Assembly (NCBI RefSeq): GCF_000317025.1 | Contig: NC_019689.1 | Coordinates: 1,837,501 to 1,901,500 of the forward strand | Reading direction: 5' to 3' | Source of the DNA: Pleurocapsa sp. PCC 7327 | Lineage (GTDB): Bacteria; Cyanobacteriota; Cyanobacteriia; Cyanobacteriales; Microcystaceae | Length of the DNA: 64,000 bases | In this document: positions 28,488 to 38,142 of the stretch, in pieces | How positions within the stretch are numbered: the first letter of the stretch is position 1 | Layout: each line of letters begins with the position of its first letter | Position numbers and translations under genes: made by a program | Notes under the pieces: generated by a model | What the model was told of the DNA's origin: nothing | The model's database searches: none | What the model saw: the letters and a program-made list of their open reading frames with translations, nothing else

Positions 28488-28739
28488 ATTTGCGAGTTCC
28501 CATTAATTTTAGTTAAAGTAAGCCTTTTACAAGCCAAACCTATCATCTTATCTCGGTTTTATCTTGTTTTGACTCTCTCCTAATTAAAAGGCGCCAACTT
28601 TGCGGAGGAGCTGGCTGACGTTCGCTAAGTATTTTAGAGGAACTTACCCACGTCGCCAGCTCGCTTGCGATCGCCCAATGGCAGAATCGGTTCTACCATT
28701 TTAGCGGTGCCTCTCCGCCTTTTTCTGACCTATAACCTT
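28488..28739. promoter_or_regulatory. Structured spacer between c and b' subunit genes
   Basis: GAGCTGGCTGACG (28608-28620) pairs with CGTCGCCAGCTC (28651-28662) with one bulge. Outer AAAAGGCG near 28586 can pair with CGCCTTTTT near 28718. It lies inside the operon immediately after the c-subunit gene. A stem-loop here could act as a partial terminator or an RNase barrier, helping to produce the large excess of c over other subunits. Confidence 0.5.
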
Positions 28740-28991
<252 letters not shown>

Positions 28992-29204
28992 TTATTTCCT
29001 TTGATTACAAAACAAATCGTCAAGTTAATTGTCAGGAGCGCGAAGTCCCCAAGCAACTCAATCTATGTTGACTTCTTCTAAATTACTCCCAAAGTGTCAT
29101 CTACTGAGCTTCTAGATCGGTTATCTATTACCAATTATCAATCATCAATTACTTATGTATTCTTTCACTGATAACTGATAACTGAATAATTAATAACCGA
29201 TCGT

Positions 29205-29960
29205 CTACTCATGCCCTTCTTCACCTTCAGACTCAATCGCCTCGTGAATATAGGCTCCGGCTAAGGTAGCAAATACCAATGCCTGAATTGCGCTAGTAAA
29301 TAACCCCAACCCCATCAGCGGTAAGGGAACGAATAGCGGCACTAAAAACACCAGTACTGCTACAACCAGTTCGTCTGCCAAAATGTTTCCAAAAAGTCGG
29401 AAACTGAGAGATAGAGGCTTGGTGAAATCTTCTAAAATTTTGATCGGTAAAAGGATGGGAATCGGCTGAACGTAGTTAGCAAAATATCCCAAGCCCTTTT
29501 TACTAAAACCTGCGTAAAAATAAGCCAAAGAAGTTAGTAACGCTAAAGCAACCGTCGTATTGATATCATTTGTCGGGGCTGCGAGTTCGCTATTGGGAAT
29601 CTCAATGAGTTTCCAGGGAATTAATGCGCCCGACCAATTAGACACGAAGATAAAGAGAAACAGCGTGCCAATAAATGGTAACCAAGGACGGTATTCCTTT
29701 TCTCCCAGTTGGTTTTTGGCTAAATCTCGTAAGAATTCTAGAACGTATTCCATTAGGTTTTGGATGCCACTGGGGATTCGCTGAACGTTGCGCGTTGCAG
29801 CTAGCGAAGCAATAATGAGAAGTGCAATTACGAACCAGGAAGTGAGAAACACCTGTCCGTGTACTTTTAAATTACCAATTTCCCAATAAAAGTGTTTACC
29901 AACTTCTAAAGCGGCGAGGGGAAGAGAATTTAAAACGCTCAAACCGTCCAACATTGTCAT
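29205..29960 (-). CDS. atpB: F-type ATP synthase a subunit
   Basis: 251 residues with about five to six helices. The essential arginine lies in [20 protein letters not shown], near residue 190, facing the c ring. The C-terminus [20 protein letters not shown] holds the second half-channel. The N-terminus includes [19 protein letters not shown]. It forms the proton channel of Fo. Also named atpI in cyanobacteria. It starts with MTMLDG; the second ATG two codons later could equally serve. Confidence 0.96.
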   Translation of the reverse strand: MTMLDGLSVLNSLPLAALEVGKHFYWEIGNLKVHGQVFLTSWFVIALLIIASLAATRNVQRIPSGIQNLMEYVLEFLRDLAKNQLGEKEYRPWLPFIGTLFLFIFVSNWSGALIPWKLIEIPNSELAAPTNDINTTVALALLTSLAYFYAGFSKKGLGYFANYVQPIPILLPIKILEDFTKPLSLSFRLFGNILADELVVAVLVFLVPLFVPLPLMGLGLFTSAIQALVFATLAGAYIHEAIESEGEEGHE

Positions 29961-30023
29961 TTGCTGAGATTCACCTAGTTTTTAAAACAGGCAATTCTAG
30001 AATTTCCTCAACAGCTAATCGAT

Positions 30024-30467
30024 CTACTTTTTTGCTGGCTGCACGAGGCTTTGCAGCATGTAGATGACGATCGCGGCTTTATAAGTTAGAAATCCAAGAA
30101 AAACAGGCACTATGTGCAATTGCTGCCATTTACAGGCAAAGATAATTAGCGCTGCAAAAAGGGCTAGACCTTTTACTCCGACTCGTCCAGGCTGTTTGCC
30201 TACCCTTTCTACATCTCTAGCAAGTAGCTTTAGATAGACTACGCCCACACATGCGCCCAGTAAATAATTTAGCGCCGTGTCAAGCGAGTAAGCTATCCAG
30301 ATGCTGACACAAATCATCCCAGTCAAAACAAGAGTGGTCAGCAACAGGGTTTGTTGCAGTTGGTAGAACTCTTGCATTGAATTATCCGATGCCGACATTT
30401 GGGAATCGGTTTGAGAACGATCTTGTGTCAAGGTCGTAGATTCGAGAGATGGATGGGAAAGGGTCAC
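30024..30467 (-). CDS. atpI: ATP synthase-associated AtpI/Atp1-like membrane protein
   Basis: 147 residues. A polar N-terminus is followed by four hydrophobic segments ([70 protein letters not shown]). This fits the first gene of cyanobacterial atp operons, thought to help assemble the c ring. The frame starts at a GTG at 30467; an ATG at codon 24 (MSASDNS) is possible. A TATAAT lies at 30487-30492 on this strand, too close to be sure of as the promoter. Confidence 0.85.
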   Translation of the reverse strand: MTLSHPSLESTTLTQDRSQTDSQMSASDNSMQEFYQLQQTLLLTTLVLTGMICVSIWIAYSLDTALNYLLGACVGVVYLKLLARDVERVGKQPGRVGVKGLALFAALIIFACKWQQLHIVPVFLGFLTYKAAIVIYMLQSLVQPAKK

Positions 30468-30599
30468 GCTTCTCGGCTACAGGCTAATTATAAAAGGACA
30501 GCTTGCTAGATTTAATTTTCCATGATAGAGGAAGGTTAAATCCAAGCCAGAAGTCATCATATCATGGGATAGTAACAAGATTAAACAATTGTAAAAGCC

Positions 30600-31288
30600 A
30601 AGATTTCTCTAGAGTCAACTAACCGCACCGACAAGCGGATGCGGCTTGGCTCTGGGAACCGAGAGTCCCCGAACCATGAGGAGCATTGACTGACCCCTGT
30701 TCCCCCGTCTCGATTTGAGCAAGGGAAAGAATACCGAGAACATTTCTGACTGGTATACCGAGCATCGACAAAGACAACTCGTTTGCCAAGTGCCTCAGCC
30801 TTATACGAAAGGAATTGCTCAAACTGATAGAAGCTCCAGCTAGAGAGCCACTTATTGAGCTTTTTACCTCGCCTTTGAGTGCGAAGTCCCGACTTCCAAC
30901 ACAAAAACTGTGTAATCAGGCTGTCTAGCAAGCTTCTTGGTTGCACAATAGTTAACGTCGCCCATGAACCGCTTCTCTTTGCCTGACATCGCCCCTAGGC
31001 GACGCTTCGCGCTTCGAGTACCTTTTTGCTGCAACTTGCGCCGATTGTACAAATACCGTCTTGGCGTAGCACGAACTTTGTTTGAGCTAAAGAACTGACC
31101 GTCTGAGGTAGTTGCCAGATGGTACAAACCTCGGTCAATGCCTTGAGCTTCACCGTTTTGAACTTTGGGGTTTCAGTTTCAAACTTCAACCTCACCCAAA
31201 GCCGATTAAAAATCTCAGCACAAAACCCCATGAGGGGCACAAACCGCTCATGGGGGAAATTGACGGGAATGGAGACGGTGCGCTTCAT
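30600..31288 (-). pseudogene. TnpB (IS200/IS605-type OrfB) relic
   Basis: Three overlapping frames together spell a TnpB protein: an N-terminus MKRTVSIPVNFPHERF, then the RuvC-I region GIDRGLYHLATTSDGQFF, the arginine-rich bridge YNRRKLQQKGTRSAKRRL, RuvC-II ending TVFVLE, and RuvC-III VVFVDARYTSQKCSR. Frameshifts near 31150 and 30880, and loss of the middle of the N-terminal domain and of the zinc finger, show it is dead. No TnpA lies nearby. TnpB is an RNA-guided nuclease, so any guide RNA gene would sit at the low-coordinate side, but I could not recognise it. Confidence 0.75.
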
Positions 31289-31560
31289 TTGCTGCTGCCA
31301 ACCAGTTTTTCAATTGATACTCAGTATCACTATAGAAATTTTACGTTATCACAGAACACAAGATGCGGCGATAGCCGCGATGGTAGCGTAGTTTCAAGAG
31401 TTCGGTAAGAGTTTGGCGATTCCTCAGCGACCTTAATCACTCATCAGCCTGCGGCTAATATTGTTTAAGGGGTCACTTCGTCATCGCCTCGCCTCTCATC
31501 CGCCACCACAAGGGTGGGCGGGATTCCCGGCGAATTTAATAAAAAATAACCAACTATGCA
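31289..31560. other. Spacer with GC-rich hairpin beside the TnpB relic
   Basis: No gene is seen. At about 31509-31533 CCGCCACC pairs with GGTGGGCGG to form a strong hairpin. On the leftward strand it lies after the fasciclin gene and before the TnpB relic, so it may be that gene's terminator or an end of the old IS200/IS605-type element. Confidence 0.35.
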
Positions 31561-31962
31561 CTATCCCATCAAAATAACATTATCAATAACATGAATTACC
31601 CCATTATCTGCTTCGATATCTGCAGCAATAACAGTGGCATTTTTTACCTCAAAGCCATCGGAACAATCAATCCGAATGGGCGAACCTTCTACAGAAGTTA
31701 CCGAATCAACTTTTTCTAAGTCTGCTTTCATTAATTTACCGAGAACGACATGATAGCAAAGAATTCGAGTTAGTTGAGGAATATTTTGCACTAGGGTTTG
31801 TATCGTTCCTGGGGGAAGTTTAGCAAAAGCGTCGTCAGTAGGAGCAAAAACGGTAAAGGGGCCGGGACTTTTTAGGGTATCTACTAAATTAGCAGCTTTA
31901 ACGGCGCTAACCAGGGTTTGGAAGTTATCGGCGCTTACTGCAATATCAACAATGTCAGGCAT
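31561..31962 (-). CDS. Fasciclin-domain protein
   Basis: 133 residues forming one FAS1 domain: the H1 motif [19 protein letters not shown] near residues 35-53 and the H2 part [11 protein letters not shown] at the end, with YHVVLGKLM between. No signal peptide is visible, so it is probably cytoplasmic or exported by an unknown route. FAS1 proteins mediate adhesion or protein contacts. It is monocistronic. The length is normal for short cyanobacterial members. Confidence 0.9.
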   Translation of the reverse strand: MPDIVDIAVSADNFQTLVSAVKAANLVDTLKSPGPFTVFAPTDDAFAKLPPGTIQTLVQNIPQLTRILCYHVVLGKLMKADLEKVDSVTSVEGSPIRIDCSDGFEVKNATVIAADIEADNGVIHVIDNVILMG

Positions 31963-32140
31963 ATTGGAGGTATTTTTTGTGAGGATTCCTCTAGCAAAAT
32001 AATATTATAGGCAGATATTCGCTCGTTTTTTTAAATGAATAAAGTTAATCAGAAAAATAAAATTAGTTTAATCTTTAGAGGAGAAACTGAGGAAATCGCG
32101 ATTGCACCGTCGCTTCAGCTAGATGAAATAATGAAACCAT

Positions 32141-32374
32141 CTATGCGATCGCGCTTGGATAATAAATCTGTTGCATCCCGCTTTCGCTGAGTCGAACATA
32201 AACTTGTTTGGATGTGAGAAGGGGTTTTAAACATAGGTTAACCATTGAAACAGGACGATTCAAACGATTGCTCAATTCTTTGATAGTGATTCCTTGAGGA
32301 TGGGCTAGGATCAGCTCAAGAATTCTTTCAGTCGTAGTAGGTCCTGGCGTGGCACTGATAATTTGTATCGGCAA
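32141..32374 (-). CDS. Small winged-helix DNA-binding-like protein
   Basis: 77 residues. The segment TTERILELILAHPQGITIKELSNRL, then RPVSMVNLCLKPLLTSKQVYVRL, looks like a winged helix-turn-helix of MarR or IclR type, covering almost the whole protein. It lacks a ligand or dimer domain. It is probably a small regulator; targets are unknown. The ATG at 32374 is the only good start. Confidence 0.5.
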   Translation of the reverse strand: MPIQIISATPGPTTTERILELILAHPQGITIKELSNRLNRPVSMVNLCLKPLLTSKQVYVRLSESGMQQIYYPSAIA

Positions 32375-32445
32375 GATCTATTATTTTTGAGTGCGTTCGC
32401 CTCATATGACTTACCGATGCAGAAAATTTGTTCCCTTTTAGTTAA

Positions 32446-32463
32446 TAGACTTCTTGCAAAAGT
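32446..32463 (+). repeat. Solitary IS5-like terminal sequence
   Basis: TAGACTTCTTGCAAAAGT matches the right end of the 921-bp element (TAGACCTCCTGCAAAAGT) at 16 of 18 bases and is preceded by AA, as at the true insertions. No transposase lies next to it. It is either the scar of an older relative or a chance match. Confidence 0.4.
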
Positions 32464-32637
32464 CTTTCGTGGTCTGATGAAATGTTGGTCAATTTTTGAT
32501 AAGCGCGATCGCCATAGCGGTTCTCATACTCATGAGGTACAAATTTTTTCTCTTTAACCCTTCCCCTTTGACCTTTCCCTTTTCCCCAGACATAGCCAAG
32601 GTGTACCTCACTTAATCGAGAATTGCTATATCAATAT

Positions 32638-33174
32638 TTACCGTCCTTCTATACTAACAATCCAAGTGCCCAAATAGAGACGAACGGGAATCTGTCCGGC
32701 AGCTTGAGCATCGCAAACAAAATAATAAGTTCCAAAGTCGGGATTTTTAACGTTAGACAAGACAATAGTTGCTTTGGTGCCTGCTTCGATTGGCTGTTCT
32801 AGATCGATTTCGAGAACGCGACTCTCTTTATCCCAATAGACTTCTCGCAAGGGAACAGACTCCTTATTGACTCGGACTTCAACTTTATCTGTATCAAACT
32901 TGCCGTTGAAGTGTTTTGGATAGGAGATGAAGAATTTACTAGCTCCCTGAGTCAATTTTTTAGCGGGAACGTAAAGTTTATAGCGATCCCACTGGCGAGG
33001 GATTCCGCCAAAATCTAAATAGTAATTTAGAATATTTTCGCGCTCGACACCGCTGAAAATGGTTAATCCAGGATTGCCCTGCGCCCAGCCAATCGTTTGC
33101 ATGCCAGCCAACAAACAACCTGAGAAAAATAGGGCAGGGATAAGACGTTTAGCCAATAATTTTATAGCAAACAT
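32638..33174 (-). CDS. DUF2808 secreted protein
   Basis: 178 residues. A signal peptide (about 1-31, ending IGWAQ) is followed by a DUF2808 domain with YYLDFGGIPRQWDRYKLYVP and a terminal strand region (TYYFVCDAQAAGQIPVRLYLG). The family is common in cyanobacteria with unknown function and is thought to be periplasmic or surface located. It stands alone; the spacers on both sides (32375-32637 and 33175-33439) contain no recognised gene. Confidence 0.85.
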   Translation of the reverse strand: MFAIKLLAKRLIPALFFSGCLLAGMQTIGWAQGNPGLTIFSGVERENILNYYLDFGGIPRQWDRYKLYVPAKKLTQGASKFFISYPKHFNGKFDTDKVEVRVNKESVPLREVYWDKESRVLEIDLEQPIEAGTKATIVLSNVKNPDFGTYYFVCDAQAAGQIPVRLYLGTWIVSIEGR

Positions 33175-33439
33175 AGACTTTAATGCGTGATATAGCTCTG
33201 AAACTCTTTTTTTAAACCTCGTCTATAGGATTAACAGTAACAAATAAAGAGCCTAAATGTCATAAATGGCTAGCCAGCCCAAAAACTGTCCTAGAGTGGG
33301 AACGATCGCTAGAGTATTTTAGTCAGATCCGGTTGTAGGGAAAAGCGATCGCCCGCGTCGCCCATCCCACAAAATCCCTTGTTGAAGATCTCCCGCAAAG
33401 GCGATAATTAACGCGATTAGTTTTGGTGAAAATCGGATC

Positions 33440-34618
33440 GTGGAGTACGACTTTAAAGCACTGGCGCAACTGTACAAAAACGCACTCCTCAAGGACGCGA
33501 TTCCATTTTGGGAAAAACACTCGCTCGACTGGGAACGGGGCGGCTATTTCACCTGTTTGGATCGAGAGGGAAACGTTTATGACACCGACAAATTTGTCTG
33601 GTTGCAAAACCGTCAGATCTGGATCTTCTCCATGCTTTACAACCAGTTAGAAAAGCGCGAAGACTGGCTCAAAATTGCTGCCAATGGAGCCAATTTTCTG
33701 GCTCAACATGGCACAGATGCGGACGGCAACTGGTACTTTGCCCTCGATCGCGCTGGAAATCCGCTAGTGCAGCCCTACAGTATCTTTTCTGATTGCTTTG
33801 CTGCCATGGCATTCAGCCAATATGCAATGGCTTCTGGCGAAAGTTGGGCAACAGAGGTAGCCTTGCAAGCTTACAATAATGTTTTGCGCCGCAAGGATAA
33901 TCCGAAGGGAAAATACAACAAAATCTATCCCGGCATTCGTCCGATGAAAGCGCTGGCAGTGCCGATGATTTTAGCCAATCTGACGCTGGAAATAGCGTGG
34001 CTTTTGAGCGAGGAAACCCTTGAAAATGTCCTAGATATGACGGTTCGGGAAGTGATGGCAGATTTTTTGGATCGCGATCGAGGACTAATTTATGAAAATG
34101 TTGCCCCTGATGGTTCTCACGTCGATTGTTTTGACGGGCGGCTGATTAATCCCGGTCATGGGATTGAAGCGATGTGGTTCGTTATGGATATTGCCAGTCG
34201 TCGCCACGACGCCACAACGATAAACCAAGCGGTAGACGCGATGCTCAATATCCTCAATTTTGCTTGGGATGTTGAGTACGGCGGATTATATTATTTTCTG
34301 GATATAGACGGTCATCCGCCACAGCAACTAGAGTGGGATCGAAAACTGTGGTGGGTGCATTTAGAATCCTTGGTAGCACTGGCAATGGGCTATCGCCTGA
34401 CGGGGCGCGAGGGGTGTTGGGACTGGTATCGAAAGATGCACGATTACGCTTGGTCGCATTTTGCCGATCCAGAATACGGCGAGTGGTTTGGCTACCTCAA
34501 CCGTCGCGGTGAAGTGCTTTTGAATCTCAAAGGCGGTAAATGGAAGGGCTGCTTCCACGTCCCCCGTGCGTTGTACCTGTGTTGGCAGCAATTCGAGGCA
34601 TTGAGCCGACCAAAATAG
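33440..34618 (+). CDS. AGE-family N-acylglucosamine 2-epimerase
   Basis: 392 residues with the alpha6/alpha6-barrel pattern: [43 protein letters not shown] (quoted in parts), [19 protein letters not shown]-like sequence at 230-250, and [17 protein letters not shown]. Conserved histidines and arginine in NPGHGIE and WWVHLE are present. It should interconvert N-acetylglucosamine and N-acetylmannosamine or a related sugar. The start is GTG at 33440. It ends 35 bases from the converging nanE gene, whose product acts on ManNAc-6-phosphate; the pair suggests amino-sugar metabolism. Confidence 0.9.
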   Translation: MEYDFKALAQLYKNALLKDAIPFWEKHSLDWERGGYFTCLDREGNVYDTDKFVWLQNRQIWIFSMLYNQLEKREDWLKIAANGANFLAQHGTDADGNWYFALDRAGNPLVQPYSIFSDCFAAMAFSQYAMASGESWATEVALQAYNNVLRRKDNPKGKYNKIYPGIRPMKALAVPMILANLTLEIAWLLSEETLENVLDMTVREVMADFLDRDRGLIYENVAPDGSHVDCFDGRLINPGHGIEAMWFVMDIASRRHDATTINQAVDAMLNILNFAWDVEYGGLYYFLDIDGHPPQQLEWDRKLWWVHLESLVALAMGYRLTGREGCWDWYRKMHDYAWSHFADPEYGEWFGYLNRRGEVLLNLKGGKWKGCFHVPRALYLCWQQFEALSRPK

Positions 34619-34653
34619 TTTAAAGTTCAAAATTTAAAAGGACGATGGAGAAA

Positions 34654-35328
34654 TTAACCAAAAACAGCCTTAAAAGCTTTTACTTTCAGATCGATTCCGG
34701 TAATAGCCGTACCGACAACGACAGCGAAAGCACCCAAATCTAAGGCTTTCTTTGCGTCTTCGGGAGAACTAATTCCTCCCTCGCCAATGACTGGAATCTG
34801 TAACTTTTCTACTATCTCTGTCAGGAGCGAGTAACCGGGAGGAGAGAGGTGTTGAGTTTGGGGCGTGTATCCATAAAGCGTCGTGGCAACAAGATCGGCT
34901 CCTGCTTCAGCCGCCGCGATCGCGCTTTCAATCGTATCGATATCCGCCATAACCAGTTTGTCGAGTCTTGTGTGAATTTTCTCGATAATTTCTGAAACTG
35001 TTTCTCTCTCTGGGCGTTCTCTACGGGTAGCATCAATGGCAATGATATCTGCCCCTGCCCGGGCGATCGCGATCGCTTCTTCAAAACGAGGCGTAATATA
35101 AACTTCCGACTTTGGAAACTGTTTTTTCCACAAGCCAATGATAGAAATGTCGGGCATTTGTTGTCGCACTTGCTCGATATGAGCGGGCGTGTCGATTCTT
35201 ACTCCTGCTGCTCCTTGCATAACGGAAGCTTTTGCCATTGCTGCGATAATTTTCGGGTCGTGTAGGGGAGAATCTATGGGAGCTTGACAGGATACTATTA
35301 AGCTATTTTTCAGCGTTTCAATATTCAT
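34654..35328 (-). CDS. nanE: N-acetylmannosamine-6-phosphate 2-epimerase
   Basis: 224 residues, a TIM barrel with family motifs VSCQAPIDSPLHDP (8-21), GVRIDTPAHI, IAIDATRRERP, and the phosphate-binding VIGEGGISSPEDAKKALDLGA near 175-195. Lysine in IGLWKK and glutamate in GEGG match catalytic positions of NanE. It converts ManNAc-6-P to GlcNAc-6-P. The start overlaps the stop of the LapA-like gene by four bases (ATGA), so the two are probably co-translated. Confidence 0.9.
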   Translation of the reverse strand: MNIETLKNSLIVSCQAPIDSPLHDPKIIAAMAKASVMQGAAGVRIDTPAHIEQVRQQMPDISIIGLWKKQFPKSEVYITPRFEEAIAIARAGADIIAIDATRRERPERETVSEIIEKIHTRLDKLVMADIDTIESAIAAAEAGADLVATTLYGYTPQTQHLSPPGYSLLTEIVEKLQIPVIGEGGISSPEDAKKALDLGAFAVVVGTAITGIDLKVKAFKAVFG

Positions 35329-35723
35329 TGAGACGTTTTAGCAGATTCGCTGGTTACAGTTTCTTCTATCTTCTTCGCTTCTGTTATTTGGGCTTTTAAA
35401 GCCATTTCTTTTTCGTTTAAAGTTTTCTGAAGTTCTTGAATTTGTTTATTCTGTTGAGCAATTTGTAGGCTTTTTTTAAAGCTGTTGTAACTCGAACCTA
35501 ATAAGCCAATCAGTACTCCCGAACCTAGAGCGGATAACAACACGATCGCCAAAGAACTTTGAACTTTAAGAAAAAGTAAATCTATCGTGACTGTCTCAGC
35601 ATTTTGTAGGGCGAATAACACGAAGAAAGTAGCAAGCAATAGAGCTAATATTAGTAAATACTGCATAAAACCAAGAGGAGAGAAACGACCAACCATAAAC
35701 CACCCACCACTGACTACTAACAA
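35325..35723 (-). CDS. LapA-domain (DUF1049) membrane protein
   Basis: Up to 132 residues. Two helices (about 19-42 YLLILALLLATFFVLFALQ and 58-78 LAIVLLSALGSGVLIGLLG) with the NAETVTIDLLF motif between them match the LapA/DUF1049 pattern. A coiled-coil tail (QIQELQKTLNEKEMALKAQ) follows. The true start may be the internal methionine at codon 10 or 20. In enterobacteria the family takes part in lipopolysaccharide assembly; the role here is unknown. It overlaps nanE by four bases. Confidence 0.75.
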   Translation of the reverse strand: MLVVSGGWFMVGRFSPLGFMQYLLILALLLATFFVLFALQNAETVTIDLLFLKVQSSLAIVLLSALGSGVLIGLLGSSYNSFKKSLQIAQQNKQIQELQKTLNEKEMALKAQITEAKKIEETVTSESAKTSQ

Positions 35724-35730
35724 TCCCCAA

Positions 35731-38061
35731 TCACAACTTCATTTTATCATTCTCTGAGTTTTTATCGCTTGAGACTAAAGCACTAACCCTTTGTAATAAA
35801 AGGTGAGGTTGAATGGGTTTGGGCAAATAATCATCAATACCTTTTCTTGAGAGAGCTTGCCAGTCTGTTAAGGTAATTTTATCGCTCAATAAAAGAATTT
35901 TAATTGATTTTGTTGTCTGTAATTTTTTGAGAGTTTTACTAATATGATAAACATCGGGGATATTGCGATCGACAATAGCGAGAGAAGGGCACAAAAGTTC
36001 GATTTGCCCGATCGCAGTCGTACTGTCAATCAACCAGACAACTTGATAAGTAGCTGCTGTCAGAAGTTCGCACATTAAGGTAGCGACTTCTTCATCTCTT
36101 TCGATGAGAACGATACTTTTACTTTCAGAAGATATCTGGTCGTCTACTTTTGAAGCTGGCGTAGTTTTGAGCTGACGATGAGATTGGTTGGGCAAGCGAA
36201 CGGTAAACAACGATCCTTTTCCTACTGTTGATTCGACTTCAATCGTTCCTCGATGCAATTCGACTAATTGTTTGGTTAATGCTAACCCCAATCCCGTGCC
36301 GCCGTGGGTGCGTTGACGGGATTTTTCCAACTGTTGAAATTTCTCAAATAATAGCGGTAATTGGTCTTCAGAAATGCCAATTCCCGTATCTTCGACTTGA
36401 AAAACAGCGTAGTTATTCTCTTTCCAAACTCTTAGAATAACAGTTCCGTCAGCCGGAGTAAATTTGATAGCATTTTTGATCAGGTGAAAGAGAATTTGTT
36501 GAATGCGATCGGGATCGGCATAAAAGCGATCGTGTCTTGATTCGACTCGACAGTCTAATTCTAAATGAATTTGTTGATTAGTTGCTTCAGTCTGAAGATT
36601 TTTAAGCACTTTACGAGACAAGTTTTGCAGCGAAAATTCTTTAGTATTTAAGAATAATTTTCCTGCCTCTAATTGAGAAAAATCTAAAATTTCGTTGATT
36701 AATTCCAGCAATTGTTTGCCGCTGTCTTGAATCATTTTTAGGTATTGTCGCTGCTTTGCTAGCGAGAGAGCAGAACCTCGATCCGACCAATGTAATAAAG
36801 TTCCCGACAAACCAATAACGCTGGTTAAAGGCGTCCGTAATTCGTGACTCATATTGCCCAGAAATTCGCTTTTGGATTGATGGGCAGATTGAGCGGCTAG
36901 CAGAGTATCGCGAAGTTCTTGGGTGCGTTCGATAACTCGTTGTTCAAAGGTATTTTTTTGCTGTTGAACTTCAGCGTATAATTGAGCTTGATAAATCGCA
37001 ACTGCTAAGTGTTCTCCAATTTGTCTCAAAAAGTTTTTTTCGCTTTCAAACCATTGACGAGTCTCAAAACATTGATGAGCAATCAGTAATCCCCACAGTT
37101 TTTCTTCTACGACAATAGGAGCAATTAATTTAGCTTTTACATCGCGTTGTCTGAGTAACTCTACTAAGCAAAAAGATGAAGAATAAGCTTTTTCTACATC
37201 TTCGATCGCAACAACCAAGCCGCGACGGTATTTTTCTGTGTAACGAGGAATATAGGTGAAACAATCATCTTCTGCGGTTAAGTTTAAGATAGAAGGAATG
37301 CGATCGGATGCTCTAGATTCATAAGTCACCCGTCCCCAACTTTGAGAAGAATGATTCCGTTCGTTCTCAGCAGAACTCTCATTGATAAATTGATAAATAA
37401 CCAGGCGATCGACCTGAAGAAAACTCCTAACTTCTTTGACGGCAGTTTCTAAAATGACGGGTAATTCTAAGCTTTGACGAATCTGAGTAATAACTTGATT
37501 GAGAAGACGCTCTTGTGTAACCTGTTGGTGCAGTGCATCTTCTACGGGTTTGCAAATAGACGCGCGAGGATACATCTGCTCCAATCCTCCTAAAGTCTCC
37601 GGAGTCAGAATGTCTAATAATTTGAGAGTAAAGTGACATTGGAGATCCGGATTATTAGACGGTTGAGCGATTAAGGTTTGTTGAAGGAGATCGCGCAGCT
37701 GTTGTATTTTTGTGTTTTGTCCGATCTCTTCGCTAAGTCGATCGACAAAATCTGCGATCGTCCGAGTATCCCAGATAATGCTAATTTGATAAAGCAAATC
37801 CTCTGTTCTGAGCCTTCCTGTCAAAAGTGCTCTAAATTCTGGAGAAAATAGCAAAAAAAAGCGTTCGCGATATTCTTTCTCTGCAAAGCTTGGATTTACG
37901 GGAAAAAGGGTTTCTTCTGTCAACAAAATGTTTTCTTGTCCCTTCCTCTCTGCCATCTGCTGCCATAAGGAACAGAGTCGCTCATAGGTATCGCTGGACA
38001 CAGTTCGGCGTAAAATGGAAGTCTGGGAATTATCCATTCCTGCGGTTGGGTCGATAGGCAC
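35731..38061 (-). CDS. Phytochrome-like GAF hybrid histidine kinase
   Basis: 776 residues. A helical N-terminus of unknown type (1-170) is followed by a GAF domain (about 190-365), HisKA with GNMSHELRTPLTSVIG (about 400), HATPase with DTGIGI and GGTGLGLALTKQLVELH, and a C-terminal receiver (about 650-765, AIVDRNIPD and DDYLPKPIQP). The GAF has DDCF at 265-268 and a cysteine at 298 in SSFCLVELL, where cyanobacteriochromes carry the bilin cysteine, but the next residue is leucine, not histidine. No membrane segment is seen. It starts at GTG 38061 or the ATG eight codons later. It is divergent from cobN. Confidence 0.85.
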   Translation of the reverse strand: MPIDPTAGMDNSQTSILRRTVSSDTYERLCSLWQQMAERKGQENILLTEETLFPVNPSFAEKEYRERFFLLFSPEFRALLTGRLRTEDLLYQISIIWDTRTIADFVDRLSEEIGQNTKIQQLRDLLQQTLIAQPSNNPDLQCHFTLKLLDILTPETLGGLEQMYPRASICKPVEDALHQQVTQERLLNQVITQIRQSLELPVILETAVKEVRSFLQVDRLVIYQFINESSAENERNHSSQSWGRVTYESRASDRIPSILNLTAEDDCFTYIPRYTEKYRRGLVVAIEDVEKAYSSSFCLVELLRQRDVKAKLIAPIVVEEKLWGLLIAHQCFETRQWFESEKNFLRQIGEHLAVAIYQAQLYAEVQQQKNTFEQRVIERTQELRDTLLAAQSAHQSKSEFLGNMSHELRTPLTSVIGLSGTLLHWSDRGSALSLAKQRQYLKMIQDSGKQLLELINEILDFSQLEAGKLFLNTKEFSLQNLSRKVLKNLQTEATNQQIHLELDCRVESRHDRFYADPDRIQQILFHLIKNAIKFTPADGTVILRVWKENNYAVFQVEDTGIGISEDQLPLLFEKFQQLEKSRQRTHGGTGLGLALTKQLVELHRGTIEVESTVGKGSLFTVRLPNQSHRQLKTTPASKVDDQISSESKSIVLIERDEEVATLMCELLTAATYQVVWLIDSTTAIGQIELLCPSLAIVDRNIPDVYHISKTLKKLQTTKSIKILLLSDKITLTDWQALSRKGIDDYLPKPIQPHLLLQRVSALVSSDKNSENDKMKL

Positions 38062-38142
38062 TAGAGTTGGCTATATTTAGGATGGCGCGTCATTATTCAC
38101 TCTATCTTGAAACCTAATCATTTTTAAAGATAAGAAAATTAA

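Noticed and set aside
38062-38142. Cobalamin riboswitch before cobN
   Set aside because: Only 81 bases separate cobN from the divergent kinase, too short for the element, and no B12-box-like sequence is visible.
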